Below, in pieces: positions 17,501-23,224 of a DNA stretch of 54,499 nt. Below the pieces are notes generated by a model. That model had not been told where the DNA came from. It made no database searches and saw only the letters and a list, made by a program, of their open reading frames with translations. This DNA is from Variovorax sp. KBW07 (GTDB lineage: Bacteria; Pseudomonadota; Gammaproteobacteria; Burkholderiales; Burkholderiaceae_C). Both the position numbers and the translations under genes were made by a program. The DNA is taken from assembly GCF_003852515.1 (NCBI RefSeq), contig NZ_QAJK01000012.1:1-54499 (forward strand). Reading direction: 5' to 3'. The first letter of the stretch is position 1. Each line of letters opens with the position of its first letter.

Positions 17501-20493
17501 CCCTCGGAGCGGATGAGTCCATCGACCCTCAACGTGGCGCTGCCGGGCGGCTCCACGCCGCTGTCGCTCACGAGCCGGGCGCCGGCCTGCAGGCTCACGT
17601 CGCCGCCGCGCGCACCGCGCAGCTTGCCGTCGCGCCCCATCGTCGCGCCCGAGGACACATCGACCACGCTGCCGCGCTCCAGCGCGATGGCGCCGTCGAT
17701 CATGCGCACCGTCAGGCTGCCGCCGTCGGCGAACGCCATGTCGGCTTCGGGGCGGCCGTCGCGCACGTGGTTGGTCCAGCGGCCGCGCAGGTCGAGCCGC
17801 GCGCCTTCGCCCAGCACGAAGGCGGCACTGCCTTCGCGCATCAGCAACTGGCCGGGCCCGGGGCTGCCGATGGTCATGACCGGCGCGACGTTGCCCACGC
17901 TGATGTCGCCGCTGCGGATCGTCACGTCCGCATCGATGCGCGTGCGCGCGGCCAGCACGTCGAGCCGCCCGCCGTCGGCCAGCTGCAGCGGGCGTTCGAT
18001 CGACACCTCGCCCGCCGTGACCAGCGTCAACCCGCCAAGGCCGAAGCCGGCGAGGCGGCGGGCGTCGATCTGCACGGTGCCCACGCGGTCGGCCGGCAGC
18101 GCGCCGGCGCGCGGTGCGTCCGGCCCCAGCGTGTCGCCGATGTCGGCCACGTCGCCGATCCGCACGCGGATGTCGTGCGCACCGTCCGCGCCCACGCCGT
18201 TGAGCCGCCGCAGCGCCAGCGTGCCGGCCTGCGCCACCGCGCCGTGCGGCTGCACGTAGCCATCGTTCGCCGCCCCGCGCGCCTGCGTCTGCTGCGCGCC
18301 GGTGAACACCTGCGCGGCGATGTCGCCTTCGAGCACGGCGGTGGGGGCGTTGACGACCAGCCGGCCGGCATCGCGGCCCACCGTGTAGCCGTTTTCCAGT
18401 TGGCGCTGCGGGCCGATCAGCGGGTTGTAGAAGTAGCCGGTGGACTTCCTGCCCCAGCGCGCGTGCTCGTCTTCAAAGCCGCGATAGAGGCCGTCGAACA
18501 CCACGTCCGACGGCGCCTTGTCGAGCCGGTAGAGCCGGCCGTCGCTGCCCTTGAGCCAGCTCTGGTTGAGATAGCCGGTCTGCACGTCGAGCGTGCCACC
18601 CGAGAGATTGATGGCCGAACCCGCCTGCGTCACCACCTCGCGCCCGCCGAGCACCACGGTGCCGCCCTGCGCCATCCACTCGCCCAGGCTGTGCGGCTGG
18701 TTGCCCAGGTAGCCGCCCACTTCGAGCAGGCCGCCGGCGGTGTACCAGCGGTCCTTGTCGTACACGCCGGCCTTGGCCGGCACGTAGGTGAGCCGCCGCC
18801 GGTCGATCCACACGCTGGCGTTGTTGAGCTTGCCGGTGTCGCGGTTGAGCGGCGCGTCGCGCTGCTCGTTGCCCTGGATGTTCACCAGCACGTTGTTGGC
18901 TGCCATCGCCACGCTGACGCCCACCGCGCCCGACACGTCGAGCTGCGCGTTCTTCGCGACGAAGGCCCGGCGCGTCGCGCTCACCGAAACCTGGCCGCCG
19001 GTGGCGAGCGTGAGCGAATCGCCCTCGAAGCGCGCGTCGCCGCCGCTCACGATCTCGATGCGCGACAGGTCGCGGCGGTCCTGCAGCCGCGAGAGGTTGT
19101 CGAAAACGCCCACCTCCGCATTGGCGCGCAGGCGGTCGAGGTCGGCCGACTCCTTGATGAAGGCTTCGCGCTGGCTGTCGAGTGCGTTCGCACCACGGTC
19201 GGCATCGAGCAGCACCGCCGTCACGGCGTTGCGGCCGACCGTCACGGTTCCCCGCGTGTCGCTCGCCGCGTTCAGCAGGTGGACCGTGCCGCGCGTGTTG
19301 ACTGTGGTGGTCGCCAAGGCCACGCCGTCCTGCCGCACGTCGCGTCCGGCCAGCGTGACGTCGCCCTCGGCCGCCACCATCAGGCCGCTGTTGCGCACCA
19401 GGCCGGCCGTGCTGTCGGGCGCGAAGCGCGGCGCGACCTCGTTGCCGCGCGTGGTCGAAAAAGTGTTGCCGACGGTGCCGGCGCCCTTGCGGATGATGAA
19501 GCCGTCGCCCGCGGCCAGCAGCGCCTGGCCGCGCGGCGTGGCGACCTCGCCGGCGTTGTGCACCTCGGTGCCCAGCAGCAGCACGTAGCCGCCGCCCTGC
19601 GTCACCGACGCGGGCTGCCGCGTCGCGATGCGCGCGCCGGGTTGCATCTCGACCTTGCCGAGCGCCTCGGTGAAGGCGGGCGCGGGCTGTCCGCCAGCCT
19701 GCGCACTGTAGATGCCGTTCTTCTGGAACTGCGCGTCGCTCATGTTCGCGGCTGCCACCACCAGGTTTCGCGTGTCGACCTGGCTCGTGCCGCCGAAGAC
19801 CACGCCGTTGCGGTTGACCACCAGCACCGTGCCGTCGGCCTTGATCTGCCCCTGGATGCGGCTCGGCCGCGCCTGCGGGTCATTGACGCGGTTGAGCACG
19901 GCCCAGTCCTTCTGCTGCTGGAACTCCACCGTCGTCGCCTTGCCGACATTGAAGGTTTCCCAGTTCAGGATGGCCTTGTCGCCGGTCTGCCGGATGGTCA
20001 CGCTCGTGCGGCCATCGGGCGTGCTGCCTTGCTGCGGACGCTCTGCGTTGAGCCAGCCCGCCGTGAGGCTCGCGCTGTCGACCTTCAGCCCCCCTTCCGC
20101 CAGGCCGTCGGGCACCGAAGCCTCGCCCTGGGCGGCACGGCGCGCGGCCGCTTGCGCCGCCTGCTGCGCTGCGATGCCCTGGGCTGCGAGATTCAGGTTG
20201 CCGAGCGAACGCTGCAGTTCCTGGTTGGCCCGCTGCTGCTGCGCCTGCGGGCTGGTGAGCATCGAGGCCGGCTGGCCATTGGGCAGCCGGCCCGTGGCCT
20301 CGGCCACGCCCTGTGCCATGTTCTTCTGCGCCATCCAGCCCGCGCTGAAGGCCTGCTGCGCCTGGGCCGCGCCGGTCAAGCCGGTCATGCCCGAAAAGGC
20401 CAGCAGTGCGATCGCATGCGCAACGGGCTTCAGCCGTGCACGTTGGTGAAAAGGTAACGGAAAGACGGAAGACGACGGCTGGCGGAACGACAT
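8521..20493 (-). CDS. Giant filamentous-haemagglutinin-family exoprotein (TpsA-like, DUF3739 C-terminus)
   Basis: A 3990-residue secreted or surface protein predicted to form a long beta-helix. From the ATG at 20493 there is a signal region (HAIALLAFSGMTGLTGAAQA). A haemagglutination-activity/TPS domain follows at about 165-290, with hallmarks TGDKAILNWETFNVGK, VLNRVND, IQGQIKADGTVLVVNRNGVVFG and DTRNLVVAAANM. Thousands of residues of G/D/R/L-rich repeats follow (for example GGTLTLESPGG). The conserved C-terminal block GDIEIYTRDSVLLGLSRIF, ...VPAGDVDLIAPLGTIDAGEAG, VNLAALHVVNAANIQVKG is of the kind annotated as DUF3739. It is the fourth gene after an STN protein, ECF sigma and FecR, so its expression is probably switched by that sigma factor. 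No TpsB (POTRA/FhaC) partner gene lies in the window. Use of the 20568 start would add 25 unlikely residues. Confidence 0.9.
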   Translation of the reverse strand: MSFRQPSSSVFPLPFHQRARLKPVAHAIALLAFSGMTGLTGAAQAQQAFSAGWMAQKNMAQGVAEATGRLPNGQPASMLTSPQAQQQRANQELQRSLGNLNLAAQGIAAQQAAQAAARRAAQGEASVPDGLAEGGLKVDSASLTAGWLNAERPQQGSTPDGRTSVTIRQTGDKAILNWETFNVGKATTVEFQQQKDWAVLNRVNDPQARPSRIQGQIKADGTVLVVNRNGVVFGGTSQVDTRNLVVAAANMSDAQFQKNGIYSAQAGGQPAPAFTEALGKVEMQPGARIATRQPASVTQGGGYVLLLGTEVHNAGEVATPRGQALLAAGDGFIIRKGAGTVGNTFSTTRGNEVAPRFAPDSTAGLVRNSGLMVAAEGDVTLAGRDVRQDGVALATTTVNTRGTVHLLNAASDTRGTVTVGRNAVTAVLLDADRGANALDSQREAFIKESADLDRLRANAEVGVFDNLSRLQDRRDLSRIEIVSGGDARFEGDSLTLATGGQVSVSATRRAFVAKNAQLDVSGAVGVSVAMAANNVLVNIQGNEQRDAPLNRDTGKLNNASVWIDRRRLTYVPAKAGVYDKDRWYTAGGLLEVGGYLGNQPHSLGEWMAQGGTVVLGGREVVTQAGSAINLSGGTLDVQTGYLNQSWLKGSDGRLYRLDKAPSDVVFDGLYRGFEDEHARWGRKSTGYFYNPLIGPQRQLENGYTVGRDAGRLVVNAPTAVLEGDIAAQVFTGAQQTQARGAANDGYVQPHGAVAQAGTLALRRLNGVGADGAHDIRVRIGDVADIGDTLGPDAPRAGALPADRVGTVQIDARRLAGFGLGGLTLVTAGEVSIERPLQLADGGRLDVLAARTRIDADVTIRSGDISVGNVAPVMTIGSPGPGQLLMREGSAAFVLGEGARLDLRGRWTNHVRDGRPEADMAFADGGSLTVRMIDGAIALERGSVVDVSSGATMGRDGKLRGARGGDVSLQAGARLVSDSGVEPPGSATLRVDGLIRSEGVLGGGTLTLESPGGLLFGRDDWLQGGVLAAGAPAPTALRLANPLRIGAGERLPMDLVLELTVAFTDAPLPPGATPVLARPLDTAAAWTVPTGFSVYTAQGYCPAGTLLPAGTRITGMGQLPVGGVLPSAVFPQGIPIQALRFAQAAGKITPLAVTYAAGSDVARGTHFAQEISFQPVQQLAPELLRSGFSSYRIASASGVRVAGDAVLHPQMPVLRANAAARDIATGADPQATLESWLPPLYLEDPARRRLTQRGGADLSLQGAVLEVAQGARIEVDAGRKVRLMSAGQLTMEGRIVAPGGDIVLVTEAVRGPRYAPGLAPADTAIWIGGDAVLDAAGRAYTAIDSAGLRYGVAPGGGSVRIGMDDFTRADRDFLSASRAFVVLRPGARLDASGSAADIDVPADSARRSAARSLQLVGDGGLIRLGSSRGIVNDASLRAAAGGEGAAGGVLSLALDNPPSNPHRMVVFGITQDRVNSGAAAGLRPGMADASLADGRARISVAQVREGGFGTLDLWSRDLFSFEGDVDLRLPEALMLRRGVLSVADTSPRARVSLAAPYVLFDGKVPIAIDQNEFMSGLQLNNGLGLLSAARNDARLSVEADLIDVRGLNFLGGSGATLRRLFPNSDNFQYEEKPVDAAGFDAASLTSRGDLRFTNGLLASGGDMTVTAAQIYPTTGASGEMRVGMRGQGSSGDPLRFDEARTLTLRAYESGGKRPATPPSVFGSLTLAAAQIDHGGVLSAPLGTILFGIKTRVFEGSVPPTTQVMNVLLRDGSITSTSARGLDLPYGGTVDGLNYLYNGQAVRFSDLAEVAGDPSDPHDVYVRPGIVFSQTRLDAQPGSLVDISGGGQLRGAGFFTGRGGSVDVLRTPLVNANPAHAFSSPGAGVFAIVPGFDAGYAPVLPDMGAGAPRVGQQVRFDAPVGGLPAGTYTLLPSTFALLPGAWRVELGARGEQQQFDALRASGSQRASGYLGIANTGVRDALPTAMTLTPGQAVRSLSQYNETGYADFALANAAAFDRVRPRLERDAQSLHLHFGNATGRLLSFAGRVDLDAAPGGLAGNVFLTGSRPMEVLAPGAAATSGYAAFDAAQLSAFNAGTLIVGGLYGLREATFYDPNGGLVQLGRRVTFSSMAAENVVVREGAHLSAGQIFLVGRNVRVERGALLDTTQGPTNSLDSSLGYLFWDNSNAYRLAILTVANGRIDFSAPDGTPTAPFSTIRVDDGAMLRTRGTIGFLTTGPVSLGEAEFNARYLSIAAPTINVGTLASFAAAESQGVLGSGVRLSQGMLERLLRPGTAGQARVERLSLTAGDALRFFGAVDLDMGAAGADDGALLVLAAPAIQGWGTTGDTARVVADTLVWSGLSTGLGTPGSPFVSRRPGAVVPGGAGTGSGRLAFEARRIEFGDASGMRGQDQVALDRLVLGFSSVSLDASERITANRRNTLSVFERGTDAATGSGGELSLRTPLLTGEAGSSMVYRTGGAVRIGTPVGVAPAGTSGIDALGADIRLAGRTVALDTAVALPGGRLAIDAAEGIRVDDNGQIDLAGRALRFFDVTRHSSGGELVMETGNGAIEQAAGSRIDVSAAGKPAGAVRATAVGNGGRVSLMGRVDGGSPSAREAGSIDIRAGVLDDFSGLNQRLNAGGVIGARRFVVKTGDIVIGDELRANRIEVSADGGSLTVNGRVDASGDDPGTIRLAARDDLQLSPRAVLDARGTQLRLDGRGQVIEAMNRGQVELASAAGTVRLEPGAAIDLRSADAVPRGELRIAARRIGTDDVAVSAPAGVVVQGAASIAVDAFARYTPADGVVDQAYFDTLHADSTAFIDAAGANGALRTRLAGLAARGDAFHLRPGVEIRSTGDLTVSREIDFSGYRYGPGVDAAVRGSGEPGTVVMRAGGNLIVNGSISDGFEPPPVTPDDGGWTNRDDGQGRMMAVAGMLAPGMRSWSMRLVSGADLGSADSRTVQPKSRLSEGGDLLLDDPHQQSLAGFPDHALSVVRTGTGFLELLAGGDYRQKSLFGVYTAGTQIAGSEAWDTERARAYDGSVLGGGNEGYEATLNARRMYFTQGGGDLLLSAQGDVRGFMTADSNMARTGNDVGRWLWLQGGAGLGQSAAWGINFGQYRLDGLVGAVEMVGFSGIGTLGGGHLTVRAGGDAGSDRKVTMDDMLSPLTTPALDLVVAGTGRMTADGRLLQTGGGRLTYEVGGRVNTGVDPADVQATAGQVVNLRGDTWVRAGSIGQTLETSYGLSRQNDPRAPDPRVPRDRLGFGPLGVIVGDGTVRIEARGDLNVSTGRDAGRVPARGGETQAAFGGIEGAANNWFTLWTDRSGIELFAGGGDILQRRPYGGSEMRYDPGRFIAVAANGSITTSLTLAPSRQGQLELLARDHVFGDPAMSGGSPDLLATPEKPLWQLARQASNYYLPVGTPSPEAQDFYEALSDGGVLFGFGADRATNLHRGDSEPIRIYAKDGDVTVAVGRRTQRTEAGVAVEFQTIAAKRMEVRAGRDILLSGVVLNTDGSDITLLKAGRDILNLTLDIGGPGLLSVSAGRNIQQQGLPGAAGTINSIGPVVEGDARDGAAIVLAAGMGAKGGPDYAGFAARYFDAKNLADAALPLADQAGKVARTYEARLLEWMRQRFGYAGDAAGALAAFLALGEEQQGVLVREVYFEELRQSGREYNDAGSRRAGSYLRGRNATAVLLPRRDAQGQAVDHQGSIKFQGAAGVHTDFGGGIQVLAPGGGLTVGANGVLPPPSTGLLTQGKGDIEIYTRDSVLLGLSRIFTTFGGGIVIWSAEGDINAGRGSKTTVVYTPPKREYDMLGNVKLSPNVPSTGAGIATLAPIAEVPAGDVDLIAPLGTIDAGEAGIRVSGNVNLAALHVVNAANIQVKGESSGLPAVAAVNVGALTNASAAASQASAAAQDVMQRERNAARQALPSVFTVRVLGFGNEPLPGTGGGGADGGAPRGGGGNEAGYRKGSAVQVLGDAAMGASERNQLTPAERRSLGL

Positions 20494-20662
20494 GGTGACG
20501 GGTCCGTATGAAACGTGAGGTGTTCTTCGGATGTCCAGGCGACCGCGTTCATGCGATCGCCGGGACACCGGCTGCTACCTAGACGTTGCAGCGGCGAAGA
20601 CCCGCCAAGAAATCTGCCGCCCGCCTTGTTTCTTTTCTTCTCTTCTCTCTTCGCCTGTGCGT

Positions 20663-21712
20663 TCAGGCCAGCAGCACGACACCGGCCGGCAGCCGCGTCA
20701 CGTGGGCGCCGAACAGCTTTTCGATCTGCACGATGGCCTCGTCGAGCGCACTGATGCGAAAGTGCCCGCTCAGCCGACGCCCCGCCAGCGATTCGTTCGC
20801 CAGCACGACGCGGCCCGCGCGGTAGCGGTTGATCTCGGCCACCGCTTCGGACAGCGGCGTGCCGCGGAACACCACCACGCCGCGGCGCCACGCCAGCGCC
20901 TGCTCCATGTCGACCGGCGTGACGGCCGCAAGGCCCGCGGGGCCGTACCAGACACGCTCGCCTTCGCGCAGCGCGACGTTGCTGCCCGCCGTGTGCAGTA
21001 CCTCGGCACGGCCTTCGGTGCAGGTGACGCAATAGCGTTCGTCATCCGCGCGCCGCACCTCGACGCTGCCCACGCCGGGCACGATGCGCGCGTTGCCCGC
21101 CAGCAGTTCCACGGGCCGGGCACCGGCACCGCGCTGGACGGACGCTTCGCCGGCAATCAGGCGGACCCGGTCGCCGCCTTCACCCGCTTCACCAGCTTCA
21201 CCGCCAGTGCCCTGCACCGCCAGGCTGGTCTGCGTGTTGAGCGTGAGCTCCACGTGGTCGGACAACGCCACCTTCGCCTGCTGGCCCGTGCCGGTGCGGT
21301 AGTCGGCCGCCAGCTCGGACCACGAGGGCCACAGCGCCAACGGCGGATGAATGGCCGCCACGACCGCCGCGGCGCCCGCGGCCGACAGGCCGGCGCCCAG
21401 CATCCAGCGCCGCCGCGGGTCGGGCAAGGCGGCGGTGGCTGCCACTGCCGCTCGGTGCGGCATCGAAGACGAGGCCGGATACAGGCGTTGGTAGGTGGCC
21501 GCGATGCCGCCGATGTCATGCCACTCCTGCCGTGCGCGCGCAAAGGCCTCGCTGTGCTGCGTGCTGCGCGCGCACCATTGCCGCAGCAGCCGTGCGTCGC
21601 GGCCGGTGGCCTCGCCCGAGCGGATGCGGCGCACCCAGGCGCGCGCTTCCTCGTCCAGCGGGGACGCGGAGGCATCGGGGTCGTCAACGGCCATGTTCGC
21701 AGCAACAGTCAT
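20663..21712 (-). CDS. FecR-family regulator of the exoprotein cassette (VreR-like position)
   Basis: A 349-residue FecR-type protein. The N-terminal DUF4880-like part contains DEEARAWVRRIRSGEATGRDARLLRQWC and EAFARARQEWHDI. A hydrophobic stretch lies near 115-135 (LGAGLSAAGAAAVVAAIHP). The periplasmic FecR domain contains TGTGQQAKVALSDHVELTLN and the C-terminus INRYRAGRVVLANESLAGRRLSGHFRI. In the wider family this protein passes a periplasmic signal to its sigma factor. It lies 93 bp after the sigma gene and 169 bp before the exoprotein gene. The receptor contacted would be the small STN protein at 22312-23031 rather than a barrel receptor. Similarity to the PUMA3 VreR role is inferred from gene order. 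Confidence 0.9.
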   Translation of the reverse strand: MTVAANMAVDDPDASASPLDEEARAWVRRIRSGEATGRDARLLRQWCARSTQHSEAFARARQEWHDIGGIAATYQRLYPASSSMPHRAAVAATAALPDPRRRWMLGAGLSAAGAAAVVAAIHPPLALWPSWSELAADYRTGTGQQAKVALSDHVELTLNTQTSLAVQGTGGEAGEAGEGGDRVRLIAGEASVQRGAGARPVELLAGNARIVPGVGSVEVRRADDERYCVTCTEGRAEVLHTAGSNVALREGERVWYGPAGLAAVTPVDMEQALAWRRGVVVFRGTPLSEAVAEINRYRAGRVVLANESLAGRRLSGHFRISALDEAIVQIEKLFGAHVTRLPAGVVLLA

Positions 21713-21805
21713 CGGATTCGGTTTTCGGGAAGCACCGTGTGCGTGGGTGCGCGCAAGGGTGCGTGTGCAAGACCTGGACGGATGGCGGGGCGATCGACCG
21801 CCAGG

Positions 21806-22315
21806 TTATTTGGTTTTGTTACGCATCTGCGCCACGCAGAACTCGTGCGCGGCATGGATCTCGCGCTCGACGCGACGCAGCGGAATCGCGTAGCGGCGCG
21901 CCAGTTCCTTCTGCGGAACGCCTTCGACGCGCGACGCGAACAGAAGCTGGCGGCGCAGCGGCGGCAGCAGGTCCATCGCGCGTGCGAGCGCTTCCAGGTC
22001 GATGCGCGCGCCGGCGGCGTCAGCGGGGTCGACGGCTTTCTCGTCGGGCACCAGCAGCGCATCGACCTCGTCGCCCGACAGCAGCAGCCGTTCGGAACGG
22101 ATGCGGTCGATGGCCAGATTGACGGCCGTGCGCAGCAGGAAGCTTTGCGGGCTGTGCACCGGCGTGGCGGGCGCGCGGGTCGAGAGCTTGACATAGGTGT
22201 CGTGCAGCACGTCTTCGGCCAGCTCGATGGAGCCCAGCCGGTGCACCAGCTTGCTGCGCAGCGTTTCGTAGCGGTCGACCAGGAAGCGCAGCAGCTCGGA
22301 GGGCGCGACGGTCAT
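21806..22315 (-). CDS. ECF sigma factor of the exoprotein cassette (VreI-like position)
   Basis: A 169-residue ECF sigma factor. Region 2 reads KLVHRLGSIELAEDVLHDTYVKL with SFLLRTAVNLAIDRIR. Region 4 reads PPLRRQLLFASRVEGVPQKELARRYAIPLRRVEREIHAAHEFC. The ATG at 22315 is used because it overlaps the stop of the STN gene in an ATGA; the longer in-frame extension upstream is an arginine/proline-rich shadow of that gene. It is more divergent from the two iron-module sigma factors than they are from each other. It is predicted to transcribe the giant exoprotein gene downstream and perhaps secretion genes elsewhere. Confidence 0.9.
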   Translation of the reverse strand: MTVAPSELLRFLVDRYETLRSKLVHRLGSIELAEDVLHDTYVKLSTRAPATPVHSPQSFLLRTAVNLAIDRIRSERLLLSGDEVDALLVPDEKAVDPADAAGARIDLEALARAMDLLPPLRRQLLFASRVEGVPQKELARRYAIPLRRVEREIHAAHEFCVAQMRNKTK

Positions 22316-23031
22316 GGCGCCGCCTTGCAGTCGCCGGTCTGCGTCGGTTGGCGCGGCAATACCAGCAGCGTGACGGGCTGCGCCAGGCCGGCGGGCGGCT
22401 CGGATGGCAACGCGAGGCCATGGAGCAGGTGGCGGATGCGCGCGTCTCGCGCGCCGTCGCCGGTCGGGTGCAGCAACACGCGCGATACGGCATTGCCGGC
22501 ATCGATCCAGAGGTTGAGCGCCAGCCGGTAGGCGCCCGGAATCGTCTTCGGATCGCCGCACAGCACGGCGACCACACGGGCCTGCAGCCGGCCATAGTAG
22601 GCCTGCATCGCAGCCTTGTCGGGCATGCCGTTGTCCCGCGGCGCCGATGCAGAAGCCGCACCGTCCGGTACCGTCTCGCGCATCAGCATGAACGCAGCCT
22701 GCGAGGTGTAGCGGGCTTCGATGCCCGTGCCCGCCAGCAGGCGATGCAACGCGGCCTCGGGGGTGAACTCGCCTTGCAGCGGGCCCGCCATGTGCCCTTC
22801 GGCGATCTGGTCGTCATAGAGCAGCGACTGGCCCGTCAGCCGGTGGAACTGCGTCAGTGCGCTTTGCAGGGGCTGGCGCGGAATGTCGAAGCGAAGGCGC
22901 CCTGCGGGCACGGCCGGCGCTTCGGCTTCCACAGCCGTCGGCTGTGCACCGGCGCCGCGCGCGATGCCGCCCAGGCCGAGCATCGCCATCGCCATCAGTC
23001 CCGCGAGCGCGTACCGACCAGCGACAGGCAT
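22312..23031 (-). CDS. Periplasmic STN-domain protein with TonB-C-like domain and no barrel (VreA-like)
   Basis: A 239-residue exported protein. A signal peptide spans about 1-29 (YALAGLMAMAMLGLGGIARGAGA). An STN domain lies at about 43-118 (LRFDIPRQPLQSALTQFHRLTGQSLLY, LQGEFTPEAALHRLLAGTGIEARY). The C-terminal half (YYGRLQARVVAVLCGDP, YRLALNLWIDAGNAVSRVLL, RIRHLLHGLAL, QPVTLLVLPRQ) has the pattern of a TonB C-terminal-type domain. A receptor-type STN domain without plug or barrel, followed by sigma and FecR genes, matches the layout of VreA in the P. aeruginosa PUMA3 system. It likely works as the signal-sensing partner of the FecR-like protein. It starts a four-gene minus-strand cassette and has a Pho-box-like array about 115 bp upstream. 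No strong Shine-Dalgarno is visible at the chosen ATG. Confidence 0.85.
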   Translation of the reverse strand: MPVAGRYALAGLMAMAMLGLGGIARGAGAQPTAVEAEAPAVPAGRLRFDIPRQPLQSALTQFHRLTGQSLLYDDQIAEGHMAGPLQGEFTPEAALHRLLAGTGIEARYTSQAAFMLMRETVPDGAASASAPRDNGMPDKAAMQAYYGRLQARVVAVLCGDPKTIPGAYRLALNLWIDAGNAVSRVLLHPTGDGARDARIRHLLHGLALPSEPPAGLAQPVTLLVLPRQPTQTGDCKAAP

Positions 23032-23146
23032 GCCGACTCAGCATCGAGAAAGGAGGAGGAAGCATCCATGCGGCGCAGTTGGGGGGAAGTCCGGGGCACC
23101 GGCTCATCGGCGCGGATCCGGACGACCGGCATGGTGCCGCCGCGGC

Positions 23147-23175
23147 GTGACGATGGCGTGTCAGCGCGATGACAA
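23147..23175 (-). promoter_or_regulatory. Candidate Pho box: three 11-bp-spaced half-sites
   Basis: Read on the minus strand, three 7-mers TTGTCAT, CTGACAC and TCGTCAC are each separated by exactly 4 bp. This is the 11-bp direct-repeat spacing of PhoB boxes (half-site consensus CTGTCAT). Matches are 6/7, 5/7 and 4/7. The site is 116-144 bp upstream of the STN protein gene, in the 193-bp gap before the MFS gene end. Phosphate control is inference from motif and from the PUMA3 precedent. Confidence 0.5.
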
Positions 23176-23224
23176 CGCAACGCCGCGCCGCCGCGTGCGT
23201 TCCCGCTTCTTTTTCTTGCCTTCT

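Noticed and set aside
8905-20457. Open frame of 3850 codons on the plus strand opposite the giant exoprotein
   Set aside because: Arginine/histidine/alanine-rich low-complexity translation typical of the antisense of a GC-rich gene; no domains, and the minus-strand product has clear signal, TPS and DUF3739 motifs.
20578-20584. CGTCTA-like -10 element for an ECF promoter before the exoprotein gene
   Set aside because: No convincing -35 at the right distance; too weak to list as a promoter.
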